64,000 nt of DNA from Breviolum minutum Mf 1.05b.01 (GCA_000507305.1 DF239731.1:1-64000), one strand, 5' to 3'; numbered from the stretch's first letter, positions 43,275 to 53,972 are shown. Notes: a model not told the origin generated them from the sequence alone. Numbers and translations are program-made.

Positions 43275-44040
43275 TCTCGTTGTGTATGCCGAATGGCAAG
43301 GCCTGAGCTGCCACATATAGGAATCATTTTGGTGGGAGCCCCCCCCTCCGGCTGGTTGGTGAAGAAAAAGGAAAGCTACAAACGCAGCTCCTACCCACAC
43401 AGTGTTTTATTTGGTTGTGGCATACACCTGATTGCTGTGGAAATGTTGACTTGATTGCGCACCCTGCTTTGTAAAGCACAAAATATCTTACAAATGTATA
43501 CACTTGGAACCTTCAAAATTGTCCTGGTTGGAAGACGCATTTCTTTTAAACGACTTACACCCCAAGAAGACAAGTGGGTCCAAGATGTCCAAGTACATAC
43601 ATGTCTTGCAACTTGCAACCCATTTCACAACTTGCACAAACTCAAGCACAAGGTTAACCGCTATGTTTTTTCTTCATGCATCCCGACATACCAAAAAAAC
43701 AACAACAAAAAAGATACCACAGGAGGTGATTCAACTTGACCAAACTATACACCCTGGAAGATGAACGGCTGGAACCTACCAATCCCCCGTTCAGAAAGGA
43801 AAATTATCTTCCAAACCTCCATGATTATGTTCCATGTTAATCTTCAGGGGTGTACTTAAAACACCCAAAAGTGTCACTTGGAAGAACCTACTATACTTGG
43901 ATGATTTTTTCGTTGCTGGAATTTTTGTTACGGATTGGGATCCCCTGGAAAAAAAACATCACCCAATTTTTTTCACCATGCAATTTGGTTAGGTCTATTT
44001 TTTTCGAGAACTGATTTCCAAGCAGCAAAAAAAAAGCAAA
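43275..44040. other. Intron stretch downstream of the RCC1 copy
   Basis: Contains a C element (43747-43855) and an N-family segment. Overlapping short frames at 43391-43764 on both strands show no family resemblance. Confidence 0.5.
43747..43855. mobile_element. Foldback element, family C
   Basis: TACACCCTGGAAGATGAACG ... TGTTAATCTTCAGGGGTGTA. Confidence 0.75.
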
Positions 44041-44400
44041 TCCCATAGGATCCATGTGTAGTACATTCACCTACCTGAGAAACCGTATTGACATTTTTTT
44101 TGGTCAATTATGGGTAAACCCCGTAATGTCCCAAAAAAATGACCATATGCGTATTTGGGTTCGTATTTGATGCGCGGAGAGGAGCTAACCCGTAATAAAC
44201 CCGTATTTTTTCAACATGTTGTTGAAAAAAAAACGTACCCGTATGTTGGAAAAATACCGTATTTGGCAAAAACCCGTAATCGACAAAAAAAAGGAAAAAT
44301 GCGTTTTGACCAAAAACAATGGCAATATGGTTTTCCAGGTACATTTGGTTGATTTTTATGGTAAATGTTAGTAAATATACCATGCATGGATCCTATGGGA
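44041..44400. mobile_element. Family E element interrupted by a 265-base element
   Basis: Left half TCCCATAGGATCCATGTGTA ... CACCTAC; right half ACATTTGGTTGATTTTTATG ... ATGCATGGATCCTATGGGA. The two halves rebuild a normal E copy. Confidence 0.8.
44075..44339. mobile_element. 265-base terminal-inverted-repeat element, TAC target
   Basis: Left end CTGAGAAACCGTATTGACAT and right end ATGGCAATATGGTTTTCCAG pair over about 33 bases (through TTTTTGGTCAA) with a few mismatches. Flanked by TAC at 44072-44074 and 44340-44342. The interior repeats ACCCGTA-type units. No coding frame. Confidence 0.75.
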
Positions 44401-44465
44401 ATATCCAAGCCTTTCTCTTCATGCGAGTGAATTCGGTCAGTTTTTTGCCATTTCCAGAAATCCAG

Positions 44466-44516
44466 GTGCCAGTCGTGGGTTGCTCAACAGTGTTGCTACG
44501 AGAGTTCCTTGGGTTG
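44466..44516 (+). CDS. Possible FN3 giant gene exon (A-B strands)
   Basis: Acceptor AGAAATCCAG; phase 0, in step with exon 30. Reads VPVVGCSTVLLREFLGL. If it ends at TTG|GAGATA (GA donor) it is 51 nt; a GT donor at 44513 is the alternative. Plausible but unsupported downstream. Confidence 0.35.
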
Positions 44517-44562
44517 GAGATAAAAAACCAAGGCACTTAAAGCCCTTTTTGCCGCCAAAACC

Positions 44563-44668
44563 TACCCTCCCTGAAACTAACATAGCACCTAAAAATGATG
44601 GTTTCCAATAGGAATCTCCTTTTTGGGGGGGGGTATTTTCAGGTGCTATGTTAGTTTCAGGGAGGGTA
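44563..44668. mobile_element. Foldback element, family C, near-perfect
   Basis: TACCCTCCCTGAAACTAACA ... TGTTAGTTTCAGGGAGGGTA: over 25 bases of inverted repeat, ends in TA. Best copy of the subfamily. Confidence 0.9.
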
Positions 44669-44826
44669 ACAAAAGGCCAACAGAAATAAGGGGGCTACAT
44701 GGGGCGGGAGTCCCGGCGTTTCCGTAAATCTATGTAAATCTAGCAGCAAAAGAGACTGAAAATCAATGGTTGGAAGATGATTCGTTTCCTTAAAATAGGC
44801 CCGGCCTATGGCCTATTTTCGTAATA

Positions 44827-44938
44827 CTAGGCGGTTTCAAGAATGTGTTATTTTCACCTGGATCCCTGGGGAAATAATGGGAAACAAACAATGTTGACAC
44901 ATATGTTTCAAATATGGGTTGGTTCAACCACCAGCTAG
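44827..44938. mobile_element. Foldback element, family A
   Basis: CTAGGCGGTTTCAAGAATG ... GGTTGGTTCAACCACCAGCTAG. Confidence 0.75.
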
Positions 44939-45105
44939 TAATGATAGGGACATGCAGTTAGTAGTTAATAGTCCCTTCATGAGGCCGGCTATTTCAATTT
45001 TCCTGCAAAGGGTGGCATTGGGGGTTTAGAATTCTCAGGTTCGCGATGATTTCTTGCATGGTGTTGCTTCACCAAGCAAAGGGGTTGGTTCATATTCATG
45101 TATAT

Positions 45106-45209
45106 GGGTGGTTTCCTTAAATGGTGGTACCCCCATTTCACCCCCCAAAATGATCATTTTTAGTAGGAAAACCCATGGTTTTTGGGTACCACCATTTTAG
45201 GAAACCCCC
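45106..45209. mobile_element. Foldback element, family B
   Basis: GGGTGGTTTCC ... GGAAACCCCC, flanked by ATAT (45102-45105, 45210-45213). Confidence 0.8.
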
Positions 45210-45212
45210 ATA

Positions 45213-46858
45213 TAGCGGATGAAATCCTACTTAAGGACTCAGATTTGTTGGTGATTCATTTTCCTCCCATCCGTTTTGGGGTCAATGAGCAATTTTGCGC
45301 ATCCACGGTTTGTTGAAACAGTTTCAAGTTGGCTGTTGACCCTGCTAGTTGGTTGGAAATCATCGCTTCTGGGAACTTGCTTGGAAAATCACCATTTATA
45401 CTGCTGATGGTTCAGAAATCCCATTCCCAACCACCTGGCATGGTGCTAAAACCCTGTGAATAGTGGGATAAGCTACCAACCTCAACTGGTGAGTTTGCCG
45501 GATTTCTTCTATGAACAGTATTTTAAATTATCCAGGCCGTACCCCCGTCTAACGGCTCAGGGACCCCGAAGAGAAGTCAGTTACCCCAAAAATCCACCCA
45601 GAAGGACATGATAAACTCTTCCAGCCATTCAATCTTCTTGGATTTGTTCAAGGTGTTTTTTTACTTTGTACCATGGTAAATCACCATTAAGCCACCATTT
45701 GGGAGACTTTGTTTTTTCCAACCACCTTAAGCAAATCTAAGATTACATACCACCGATGGGATGAACATCACCATGAAACACCATGATTTGAGAAGAATAT
45801 GTTTTCCTGGTGATTCAAAGTGGCCTTTTTGGGATGGTTAAGTGACCCTTTCAAGGGGTTAAGTGACCTCCGACTAGGGGATGAAAAGGGCACTTTCAAT
45901 CACCTGGTTGATACTTTTTCCAGGCATCAAAATCGCAAATCGCGAATCCAAGTCTTGGGGCGTAAAGTTCGCTGATAGTTGCGGAGGGCATGGAGGGCGT
46001 TCCACACCAAAATTCAGAAATCAAGACTGGAAATTACACATTCATATGTGTTGGGGTCGAAAAACCCATTGCTTCCCTATGGTAGGGGATGGTCATCAAC
46101 CCAATAGTGGGGGTTTGTATACCCAATATAAGGATTCCGATTAAAGGTGGGGTGACCATCCCCAATATACCGACTTTTGACCATGGCACATATATTGATA
46201 GCAACTTACTTGAGAAGTTTCGTGGAATCGCAATATCCAGCTGACTAAAATAATGATTCTTTTCCAAAAGACTATTTATTTATATATAATTGTCTTTGGA
46301 ACCCCAGGGTATATAGTACCAACCATTTTCCAAACTTTCGGAAAATTAAATAGTTTTTGCTTACCGTTCAAAAAGGTGATGTTGAGCCAGAACGGCCTTC
46401 AATTAGCGAAACATGTTGGCACGACTTACTTCTTTTAATTTGCTTGAAACGGTTGGAAAAAGTAAACCATATTCACCAAATGCTGATGTTCACAGTGATT
46501 TTACCATAGTGGAATGTGTTTCTCCATCATCCAATTCCTCAAACCAAATCAAAATCTTCAGAACGTTTACCACGTTCCACAAAAAGATGACACACACACA
46601 GAGTTAATTATAGAATGCCTGGCAATTGGTTGGGCCTTTTTGGGATGGTTCAATGGCGAATCGTGGCCTCCAACGTTTGGGGGATAAAAAGGGGCAGGAC
46701 TTGAATCACCTGGTAGCCATTTCTTTGTGTTAAAAAAAACTTCAAAAATCTATATCACCAAAAGTTGTTCAACTCCCTCACGCATTGTTTTTTCTGGGTG
46801 ACGGTGGTTTCCACCGCAAAAGCAGCTCTCCCACCTTTTTCAATGGGAATTACTTCCT
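45213..46858. other. Intron stretch, repeats and one weak exon candidate
   Basis: Holds a D-like copy (45399-45520), N family (45640-45742), and J-like (45812-45910). Around 45973-46081 three frames are open after an acceptor-like TGATAG, and one contains TGNYTFICVGVE, but I cannot choose a frame. Confidence 0.4.
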
Positions 46859-47079
46859 TACCCTCCCTGGCACTAACATTTTCGCACCTAAAAATGGATA
46901 TAATGTTCGAAGATGATTTTTTTTTTCCTTTTGGCTCCCGGCCTATATTTTCTATATGGGTGTTTCCAAAAATACGGATACCCCAAAATGGATGGTGAAA
47001 ATAATGGAAAACCCTGATTTGGGGGGGAAACCCACTATTTTTCGGAAACATCCATATTAGTTAGTTTCAACAGAGTGCA
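46859..47079. mobile_element. Family C element interrupted by a B element
   Basis: TACCCTCCCTGGCACTAACA ... CTATAT, B insertion, ATATTAGTTAGTTTCAACAG. Confidence 0.75.
46958..47053. mobile_element. Foldback element, family B, nested in C
   Basis: GGGTGTTTCCAAAAATACGG ... TATTTTTCGGAAACATCC, flanked by ATAT (46954-46957, 47054-47057). Confidence 0.85.
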
Positions 47080-47243
47080 TTTCACCATAGTTTTTCATTC
47101 CATTGGACCCCAAGAACTCATGAAAAATGAAGGTTTTAAACCCCCAATATATGGGTGAAATAACCCCTAAAAATGAAGGTTTTGGGTTCCCATGCTTGTT
47201 TCATGGCTCACGGACTCGCCGTTTTCAACTTTCGCAAGCCAAG

Positions 47244-47364
47244 GCTGTGGCGCAACATCCGACGTTGCGCCTTGGTGGCGCACCTCTATGGACACGACAC
47301 CCGCAGCCCAGAGACGTAGCTCGGTGGAACCGGTCCGGTTCGGTTTGACGGCCAGGCAGCCTAG
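47244..47364 (+). CDS. FN3 giant gene exon (D-E strands)
   Basis: Acceptor CAAGCCAAG, donor CAGCCTAG|GTGCTG. Frame (two leading bases) includes TTPAAQRRSSVEPVRFGLTA and RQP; 'VRFGLTARQP' parallels 'IRFSLKALQP' of exon 5. GC-rich. Two bases out, which with G-TAC of 48121 gives RQP-R-YSLK. The minus strand is also open here. Confidence 0.6.
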
Positions 47365-47535
47365 GTGCTGGGTTTTTAGGGGGCCCAAGTTGCCCCCCCA
47401 AAAAAATAAGGACACAAAAAAGGCGTTTTCCAGGAAGAAAGATTTTCTCTTTGGAAAAAGGTCGGAAAAAAAAGGGTGAGGTACGTGGTGTAATTTTCAG
47501 TGTTTAAGTTGATTTGGTATGTCTTGGGGCCTGCC

Positions 47536-47644
47536 ATGGAAAAACTCTGAGTGGGAAAAAAGCCAAGTGTCCGATTTTTTTAGGCAACTTTACCCCTAGA
47601 ACCAGCAACTATTGCCTTAAAAATAGTGCACTTGGCGTTCCAGG
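47536..47644. mobile_element. Foldback element, family L
   Basis: GCCAAGTGTCCGATTTTTTT ... GTGCACTTGGCGTTCCAGG. Confidence 0.7.
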
Positions 47645-48120
47645 CAGACCTATTTTACTAGTTTCCGACTTAAGAATCCTACACTCCCTGAAACTAACAT
47701 AGCTGCCTACCTACCTTTTTTTAGGTGAAAGAGTCAGAAGGGAATTCCGAATCCTACTTACCGTTCTGCCAAAAATCACGGTGAAAGACCGGGGCGTTCT
47801 TTTCGGACCTTAACCTGCCAGAAAAATAGCAGGCCATTTTATCATCAGGGCTTATGAAAAGCCATGGGTTTCCTTCCAGGGCGGCCATTAAACCCTTTTG
47901 AATCTGAGGGGTAAACGTTAGTTGGGAGGGGGGGTTGGTTGGTTGATTAGCCATTAACTTAAAGGCTACCTAAAGGTCCTCCATCTAATAAAAACTACAA
48001 GGCCGGGTTGTGGTTGTTGACCCCGTTTCAAGGGAAAACGGTTCTTTTTGTTGTGAATTTTTGATCTATCATGGGTTTAAGGCCCTAACTTTAGGGCCTA
48101 TGGTTGGGCGGAAGATTCAG

Positions 48121-48149
48121 GTACAGTTTGAAAAGGATTTCTTTCCGAT
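48121..48149 (+). CDS. Possible FN3 giant gene micro-exon (F strand)
   Basis: Acceptor GAAGATTCAG. In phase with 47364 it reads YSLKRISFR and stops at CGAT|GTCGAC; one base then joins CT-GGT of 48698 as serine. A different frame of the same DNA (VQFEKDFFPMSTESWEDIPT) is long and coding-like, so the exon is likely but its frame and end are uncertain. Confidence 0.4.
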
Positions 48150-48513
48150 GTCGACCGAAAGTTGGGAAGACATCCCAACAATTTATATGAAACTGTCTCT
48201 GGAAGATTCAATGAGAGATCGCATGAGGAGTTGAGTCCCTAATAAGCATTGGACCTTTCAGTAAGAGCTTTTGACTTCTATTTTTGTTTTGCCAGGGTCT
48301 TTTTGATCGCGAAAAAAGAAACAATTCTTGAGATTTTAGGTGTGATGAAAACGAAACTCTCTGGTAGCGGTATAAATATAGAAAAAACAAGTTGCATGCA
48401 TTCATGGTACAACCACCACTCCAATCTATGGTGAACAAGTTTTCAAAGTCCACTTGCCTTAGATCCATGGGAGCAAACAAATTACAAAGTCCATACTAAA
48501 CAAGATCCTTTTG

Positions 48514-48587
48514 CCAGGTGGTGGTTTCCAGCATTTTTAATCCATTTTCACTAATATTTTTTCAAATGGGTTGAAACCACCAACTCG
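48514..48587. mobile_element. Foldback element, family A (short)
   Basis: CCAGGTGGTGGTTTCCA ... GGTTGAAACCACCAACTCG; the middle is shortened. Confidence 0.8.
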
Positions 48588-48697
48588 TTTTGTGTCCCAT
48601 CATTTCTTTGGGATTGAAATGCGACACGTGCACAATGTGACACATGTGTTTTTTCGTGCGCCCAGGCAAGCGTTGATCCTCACTTGCTTGGTCCCAG

Positions 48698-48779
48698 CTG
48701 GTGGTGGTAGTCCTGCAGTACCTGCAGTGCTTCGTCTCGAGAATGCCCAGTTGTTGGACATCCATTATAACACATGGCA
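48698..48779 (+). CDS. FN3 giant gene exon (G, linker, A-B)
   Basis: Acceptor CTTGGTCCCAG, donor TGGCA|GTATTG. Peptide GGGSPAVPAVLRLENAQLLD then IHYNTW: FN3 G strand and a proline linker into A and B strands. Joins the 48121 exon by phase. GC-rich against AT-rich flanks. Confidence 0.55.
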
Positions 48780-48858
48780 GTATTGGCAGTCCTACACATT
48801 TGCTGATATATGACTGCAGTATTTATATTCACATTTACATGATTTTCATCTATACATA

Positions 48859-48983
48859 CCCTAGTCAAGTCTTCCAAATACCTTCTGAGTAGGTGTTTGG
48901 ACCCACAAATACCTCCTGAGAAGACCTTTAGGGGGTCCCAACACCTACTCACAAGGTATTTGGAGGATGTTGGAAGACTAGGG
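48859..48983. mobile_element. Foldback element, family I
   Basis: CCCTAGTCAAGTCTTCC ... GGAAGACTAGGG with an inner palindrome of ACCTCCTGAGAAG type. Confidence 0.8.
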
Positions 48984-49362
48984 ATATTACATACTTGGAT
49001 TTTTTGAGGGGTAAAGTTCTCCTTTGCTTTTTGCCATGGTAAATCACTAATGAATCAACCTTTAGGAAGTATTTGTTTCCTTTTTTCCGATCATTTGAAG
49101 CAAATCGAAGTACGTGTTCAACGTTGCTTGCGAACCATGATGTTTAATATACCCTAGTTGGGGTCCAAATAAATAGCTTTGGTGTTTGGAAACCTATGGA
49201 TAGATTTTCTTGGGCATAAACAATGTGTATCGAATCATCATCCAAACGGAGAACCATTGCAGTTGATCTCCTTTACCAATGAAAAAAACACCTGGTTGTT
49301 TAGAGTATTTAGGGGATGACATCCTACCCATTTGTGTGGGGATTGTTTCATAAACCATGAAA

Positions 49363-49467
49363 TACACCCCCGAAGTTTAACATAGCCCCTGAAAAATGAT
49401 GGTTGGAAGACTACTTTCCCTTTGGGATGGTAAATTTTCAGGGGCTATGTTAAACTTCGAGGGAGTA
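49363..49467. mobile_element. Foldback element, family C
   Basis: TACACCCCCGAAGTTTAACA ... TGTTAAACTTCGAGGGAGTA; TA at both ends. Confidence 0.9.
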
Positions 49468-49754
49468 AGGATCCCGGAACCTTAACCAAGCAGTATTTCA
49501 ATGGAACGGTATGGTGGTTGAGAAAAAACCGAGGCAAGTTTGAACTGAGAATTTGGGGCCAAAATTGGTAGATTCAAAAGGGAAATCAACAGCCAAAGGC
49601 ACTGAAAGATAGGGCAAAGTTGCCCCAAACAAAGAAATCCTGATTTGAAGCAACTTTATGGACTCTTAGGGGCAAAGTTGTTGTTAGTTTTAGGGTGGGT
49701 AATATCGAAGCAACCTCCTACAAAGTTGGGTTCATCTAAAAACATCCAGTCATA

Positions 49755-49884
49755 CTGTTGGTGGAAGAAATCCCAAACAATCACCGTTTGGATGGTGCTA
49801 AAACCCGTCGCAAAAAAAGAGGATTTCAACTACCTTTCCCTCAACTGGTGAGTTGATCCCAGATTTCTGGTTGCCATCAACAGT
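49755..49884. mobile_element. Foldback element, family D
   Basis: TACTGTTGGTGGAAGAAATC ... GATTTCTGGTTGCCATCAACAG. Ends about 17 bases before the 49901 exon candidate. Confidence 0.8.
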
Positions 49885-49900
49885 TACCTTGAGGTACCAG

Positions 49901-49942
49901 CCGGAAGTGGCAGTGCAAGCTCTCAGCAAGGCAGCGGCCAGG
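49901..49942 (+). CDS. Possible FN3 giant gene exon (F-G)
   Basis: Acceptor GAGGTACCAG. Phase 0 frame PEVAVQALSKAAAR resembles an FN3 F strand (compare LEAAAISKAG). All three frames are open for about 50 bases (one is GSGSASSQQGSGQGGQGS), so the frame is uncertain. A D element ends about 15 bases upstream. Confidence 0.35.
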
Positions 49943-50357
49943 GTGGCCAGGGGTCGGTTTTTTTGGATCGTTGTTTACAGTTGAATATAGCTCGAATATC
50001 ATCCCGTGAGATACAAGAAAATACGGTAAAATAGATGTCAAAACAGTAAATTCACAACCCATATGCATGGATTGTTTCTTTTCTTATGTGTAGCTGTGTA
50101 GGTGATCATGTCCTGCTGAATACAACTCTTGTGTTGTGTGTTATATGTGGAAAACTATTGCAACCCTTGTTTCTAAGTGGTCCTAAACACGTGGATGATA
50201 GACCTAAGGTGGTTTCAATGTTTGATTTTTTTTTCAGACTGTTAAGGGTTCAGACAGAACATCCGTCTAGTCATGTATCATGCCAGTGGAAGTCAGCACG
50301 AAAATCATTATATAACAGATAAACTTCCAGATATTTTGTATGATTCTAAACCCCCTA

Positions 50358-50506
50358 CTTGGAGGATCATCCCAGTTAGTAAGTGGTTAGTAACCCCCAT
50401 TTATAAGCCATAAACAGGCCATTTGGAAGGGGTCCCATAACCCTACTTAGGGGACTTACTAACCATGGTTATTACCCACTTACAAGGCATGGGATGATCC
50501 TCCAAG
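50358..50506. mobile_element. Foldback element, family F, TA target
   Basis: CTTGGAGGATCATCCCAGTT ... CATGGGATGATCCTCCAAG, flanked by TA. Confidence 0.9.
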
Positions 50507-50811
50507 TACACCACAGATTCGACAAAAAAAACAGAAAGCGGGCCACCTTGGACTTGCCGCTTCTGACTAGGAAAGTGGACCCCCTTCGCAGAGCAGTTGT
50601 AGCTACCAGCTACAAATGGCCGAAAAAATAAGTGGGGAACTTTACCCCGTATAAATGGCCGAAAATAAACGATTGACTGGAGGTTAATTAACTTACAACT
50701 ACTTGTAGTAGGGGGCCCCCACCCATTTTTGAATCTGTGAATCTTCCTGTTTTTTTTGTTGGAGGAAGTTTCGAAACTGATGGCCGTTTGGTGGCTGTTT
50801 TTGGCTTCCAG

Positions 50812-50921
50812 GTTTCGTGAAGCCCAACACGGTGGGGCCCGCAAATCCTCCAAATCCTGCGAATCCTGCGAATCTCACAGGGCTTGAGGTCCTCAGGGGT
50901 TTCCGGGGAGAGTTGGAGATC
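50812..50921 (+). CDS. FN3 giant gene exon (linker and A-B strands)
   Basis: Acceptor TTGGCTTCCAG. Frame with two leading bases: FVKPNTVGPANPPNPANPAN then LTGLEVLRGFRGELEI. A proline/asparagine linker made of a short repeat (AATCCTGCG units), then FN3 A and B strands. Donor probably ATCG|GCAGAT (GC). Three minus-strand frames overlap (120-147 aa) but are repeat-derived. Confidence 0.55.
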
Positions 50922-51330
50922 GGCAGATGCCTTGGGGGGGGGGTGATATGTCGTTGATGGCAACCACCGTTTTGGGATGGTGCTAGAACCTTGGGAACTA
51001 ATGGGATAAACTGATAAACTACCAACCTCAACTGGCGGGGGTGGTTGGTTTTGCTGGGCAATTTCTGACTTGTTGGATGTTGTTGGTTTTAGCAGTGAAG
51101 CTACCACCTTTTTTTGATAGGCGAACTCCAAGTTTCATCCAACAACTCTAGCTTGGATTTGTTTGTGTTGGTGATTTGTATGGATTGTACCCTGATAATT
51201 CAGTGATGAATCACCATTTTGTCATCACAATTTGGGAGAATCTCTTTGCAACTCTTTCGATCCACATCGATGACATTTTAAAGTTTTTAATATTTATCCC
51301 TACCTGAGGAGATGATCTGAATGTTGAAAT

Positions 51331-51550
51331 CTAGGTGGTGAAACTTCAAATATTTCTTATGTTCACCCTGAACTCCTTGGAGTTTCATGATCCCAATTGA
51401 CTTGCGCATATTCTTCAAATGGATGTTTCCGAAAATAGTGGTACCCCAAATCATCCATTTTAATAGGGTTTTCCATTATTTTCACCATCCATTTTGGGGT
51501 ACCCTTATTTTTGGAAACACCCAAATGGGTTGGTTGAAACCACCAACTAA
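51331..51550. mobile_element. Family A element interrupted by a B element
   Basis: CTAGGTGGTGAAACTTCAAA ... CTTCAAAT, B insertion, AAATGGGTTGGTTGAAACCA ... CTAA. Excision restores a standard A copy. Confidence 0.85.
51421..51522. mobile_element. Foldback element, family B, nested in A
   Basis: GGATGTTTCCGAAAATAGTG ... CCTTATTTTTGGAAACACCC, 102 bases, flanked by AAAT (51417-51420, 51523-51526). Confidence 0.9.
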
Positions 51551-52408
51551 GTGGGGAAAAATTCCTCTCCAAATAGCCGAGCTTTTTATGGCTTATAAAT
51601 GGGGTTGGCCCTCACGACTTAGTGGGGTGGATCCTCTATGGGTAAGGGTTGCAATCATCATCAGGCCGCCATGAACTGATGTGACATCATTTGGGGTTCC
51701 ATCCATTATTGAATTAATATATTAAGTGGTATGGAAATGGTGATTCACCATGTGCAACAATCATGTTTTTGTTTGTTTAAGGCAAATTATTTACTTTCTA
51801 CCATAGGAAATCACCATTGAACCAATAATTTTGGGGAATATGTTCCTTTTTTTCTAACCACCTTAAGCAAATCTAGGACATGTTATCCCCATCCCCTTTC
51901 AGAATCAGTTCAGAATCCATCTCCCCCCAAAAAATATGATTTTCCACCCGGTTCAAGAGACTCAAACACGTGATTTGACGAAAATATTGGTTTGCAGTGT
52001 TTTAACTGGATATTTATGATGATCTCGTTTTGCATTTGTTTATTTACCTACATTAGATCAAACAATGGCGACATTCAAGGGTAAAATGGCTGGGTAAATA
52101 TTCCCATACCATGGAGCACCTCAGTCATGACAAGTCATGACGCGGGACTCTATGAATCTACATTGTGACCGCAACAAAACCAGTTTTTTTCGTTGGACCT
52201 CTACCTAAATTAAAAAGCAGACCATGGGTACTAAACGCGTTACACATCCTTACACCCTTGATCTTGGAATACTTTGTCAAAACATTTGCTGATTTTCCAT
52301 ACCTTCTACTTTCATTACATTCATTGCTGCCATTGATATTTCATGGCTGGTTCTTCCATAAAAGCAGTCCTATCCCAGAATCCCATCCGAAAGGGGATCA
52401 TTTTCCAG

Positions 52409-52515
52409 CACCCCAAACTGGCACAGGATGTGGTCTCCAGTCGTCGAGTGGCATTGCTGGTTTCGAGAGCTCTCGCCAAGGAGTTTTTTTTCGCCGCGTC
52501 GCCTTTGGATGGAAT
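52409..52515 (+). CDS. Possible exon, frame unresolved
   Basis: Acceptor CATTTTCCAG followed by a GC-rich stretch open in three frames; one reads HPKLAQDVVSSRRVALLVSR then ALAKEFFFAASP. Composition and acceptor suggest coding. I cannot assign a domain. A single N at 52557 follows. Confidence 0.25.
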
Positions 52516-52556
52516 CGCATGATGGAGTCGAGCTGGGTGAAGTTCAAGATCGGGGT

Positions 52557-52557
52557 N
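52557..52557. other. Undetermined base (N)
   Basis: Single N in GGGGTNACC; position is approximate to one base. May hide a closed gap. Confidence 0.8.
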
Positions 52558-52605
52558 ACCCTGAAGATGATGGGTGAAGTTCATTGGTGTTTTTTGGGGT
52601 ACCCG

Positions 52606-52729
52606 GTACACCCCCCCCCGGAAAACTAACATGACGATCGCTGGAACATACACCAATTCTTGAAGATGTATATGTCCTATTGGAAATAGGGATTTTCCAG
52701 TTTGTCATGTTAGTGAACTCAGGGGTGTA
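52606..52729. mobile_element. Foldback element, family C (ACATGAC subfamily)
   Basis: TACACCCCCCCCCGGAAAAC ... CATGTTAGTGAACTCAGGGGTGTA. Related to 62368-62493. Confidence 0.7.
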
Positions 52730-53136
52730 GCTGTTTTTCTTCCAGAGATTTTTTTGTGTGGCAAATCATGAAATTCTTTCAGGATATTGTGTTGTTCACA
52801 GAGCTTGGCTGTATAACTAGCAATTCTTGACAGAAAGTTTGTAGGATGCTTGTCAACCCTTGTTTTGTAGTGCTTTCCCATAAACAAACCTTGTTTTTGC
52901 TGACTGTTTACCATAAAGAAATCAAACATTCATGTAGATAAAGATACTGTTCCTCCCATGGATCCTCGGACGATGGGCTTTAAGAAAAGGCCGGGTGAGA
53001 CTCTTGAAACGGACATCAAACAACTTGGATTTGTTTGAGGTGATCAAAACACAAAGGGGTGTATGTTCTCAACATTTCATAGCCCAACATTTCACAATCA
53101 AAGTCAGGTTGCTGAAATATGATTGCAATAATGAAC

Positions 53137-53236
53137 TAAGTGGTGGTTTCAAATATGTTTTTTGCACACTGAAAACTTTGAGAAATGATCCAATTTTGAC
53201 GAGCATATTTCCAGGTGGGTTGAAACCACCAACTAG
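53137..53236. mobile_element. Foldback element, family A
   Basis: CTAAGTGGTGGTTTCAA ... TTGAAACCACCAACTAG. Confidence 0.85.
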
Positions 53237-53280
53237 TGATATCTGATTGTTTGTAACAAACCACCATTTGGGGAAGATAT

Positions 53281-53382
53281 CCCTAGTCTTCCAGTCATAC
53301 CTCCTGAGGTGAACGTTGTTTGATTGGTGTATTTTTTTTGGTGATTCATACCTCCTCGCGTTTGGTGTTTGGAAGCCTAGGG
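53281..53382. mobile_element. Foldback element, family I
   Basis: CCCTAGTCTTCCAGTCATAC ... GGTGTTTGGAAGCCTAGGG. Confidence 0.8.
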
Positions 53383-53555
53383 TATTTCTATGTTTCCAAC
53401 GACCGAACAAGCAGCTAATGATTAATTGGTGGTTTGGGTTGGTTGTTTGGATTCCGTAAGGATCCCCTTCTGAAAGGGATTGTTACTTCGGGGTACCCTT
53501 AGAATCCCAAACCACCAGGCCCCAAACCAAAAATTTACCATTCGCTGAGAACAAC

Positions 53556-53660
53556 TACACCCCTGAAATTCAACATGGAACCTGAAAATCACTTGTTTGA
53601 AAAGGAAACTCATGTTCCAAACCTTCATTTTCGGGTCCCATGTTAGTTTTCAGGGGTGTA
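53556..53660. mobile_element. Foldback element, family C (ACATGG subfamily)
   Basis: TACACCCCTGAAATTCAACA ... TGTTAGTTTTCAGGGGTGTA. Confidence 0.9.
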
Positions 53661-53770
53661 AGTCAAAAAAAGGTGGATGAACCTCTGGGGATTGCTGGGT
53701 AAATTTCAGATCAGCATGACTCGACACCAAAAATTATCAAACATTTGACAAAGGGGAGCATATCCTATGC

Positions 53771-53874
53771 CATGACGGATCCATGCGAATGGTATATTTA
53801 CTATACATTTAGTATCATTTAGTTGATTTTTAATGTAGATGTATGTAAATATACTAGTCCCATGGATGCTATGG
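53771..53874. mobile_element. Foldback element, family E
   Basis: ATGACGGATCCATGCGAATG ... CTAGTCCCATGGATGCTATGGG. Confidence 0.75.
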
Positions 53875-53928
53875 GAAACGGTTTGAAACCACCTGTATTT
53901 TCACCAAGATTCTTCGAGATTTGTATAG

Positions 53929-53972
53929 GAGACTTTTGTGCGAGCGACTGGTTTGAAGAGTGCGGGGCAGGC
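53929..53972 (+). CDS. FN3 giant gene exon (F-G strands)
   Basis: Acceptor GATTTGTATAG, donor GGCAGGC|GTGCGG. Phase 0: ETFVRATGLKSAGQ plus two bases. 'FVRATxxKSAGQA' fits the FN3 F-G hairpin, and the phase 0 start matches the rule seen at the other F-strand exons. Confidence 0.5.

Noticed and set aside
42768-43400. 210-aa minus-strand frame
   Set aside because: Antisense shadow of the RCC1-repeat gene; the repeat codon pattern keeps the opposite strand open.
44075-44339. CRISPR-like spaced ACCCGTA repeats
   Set aside because: Units are short, irregular and lie within a terminal-inverted-repeat element in a eukaryotic intron.
50443-51131. Minus-strand frames of 120-147 aa
   Set aside because: Antisense of an FN3 exon plus F and D elements; mutually overlapping frames.
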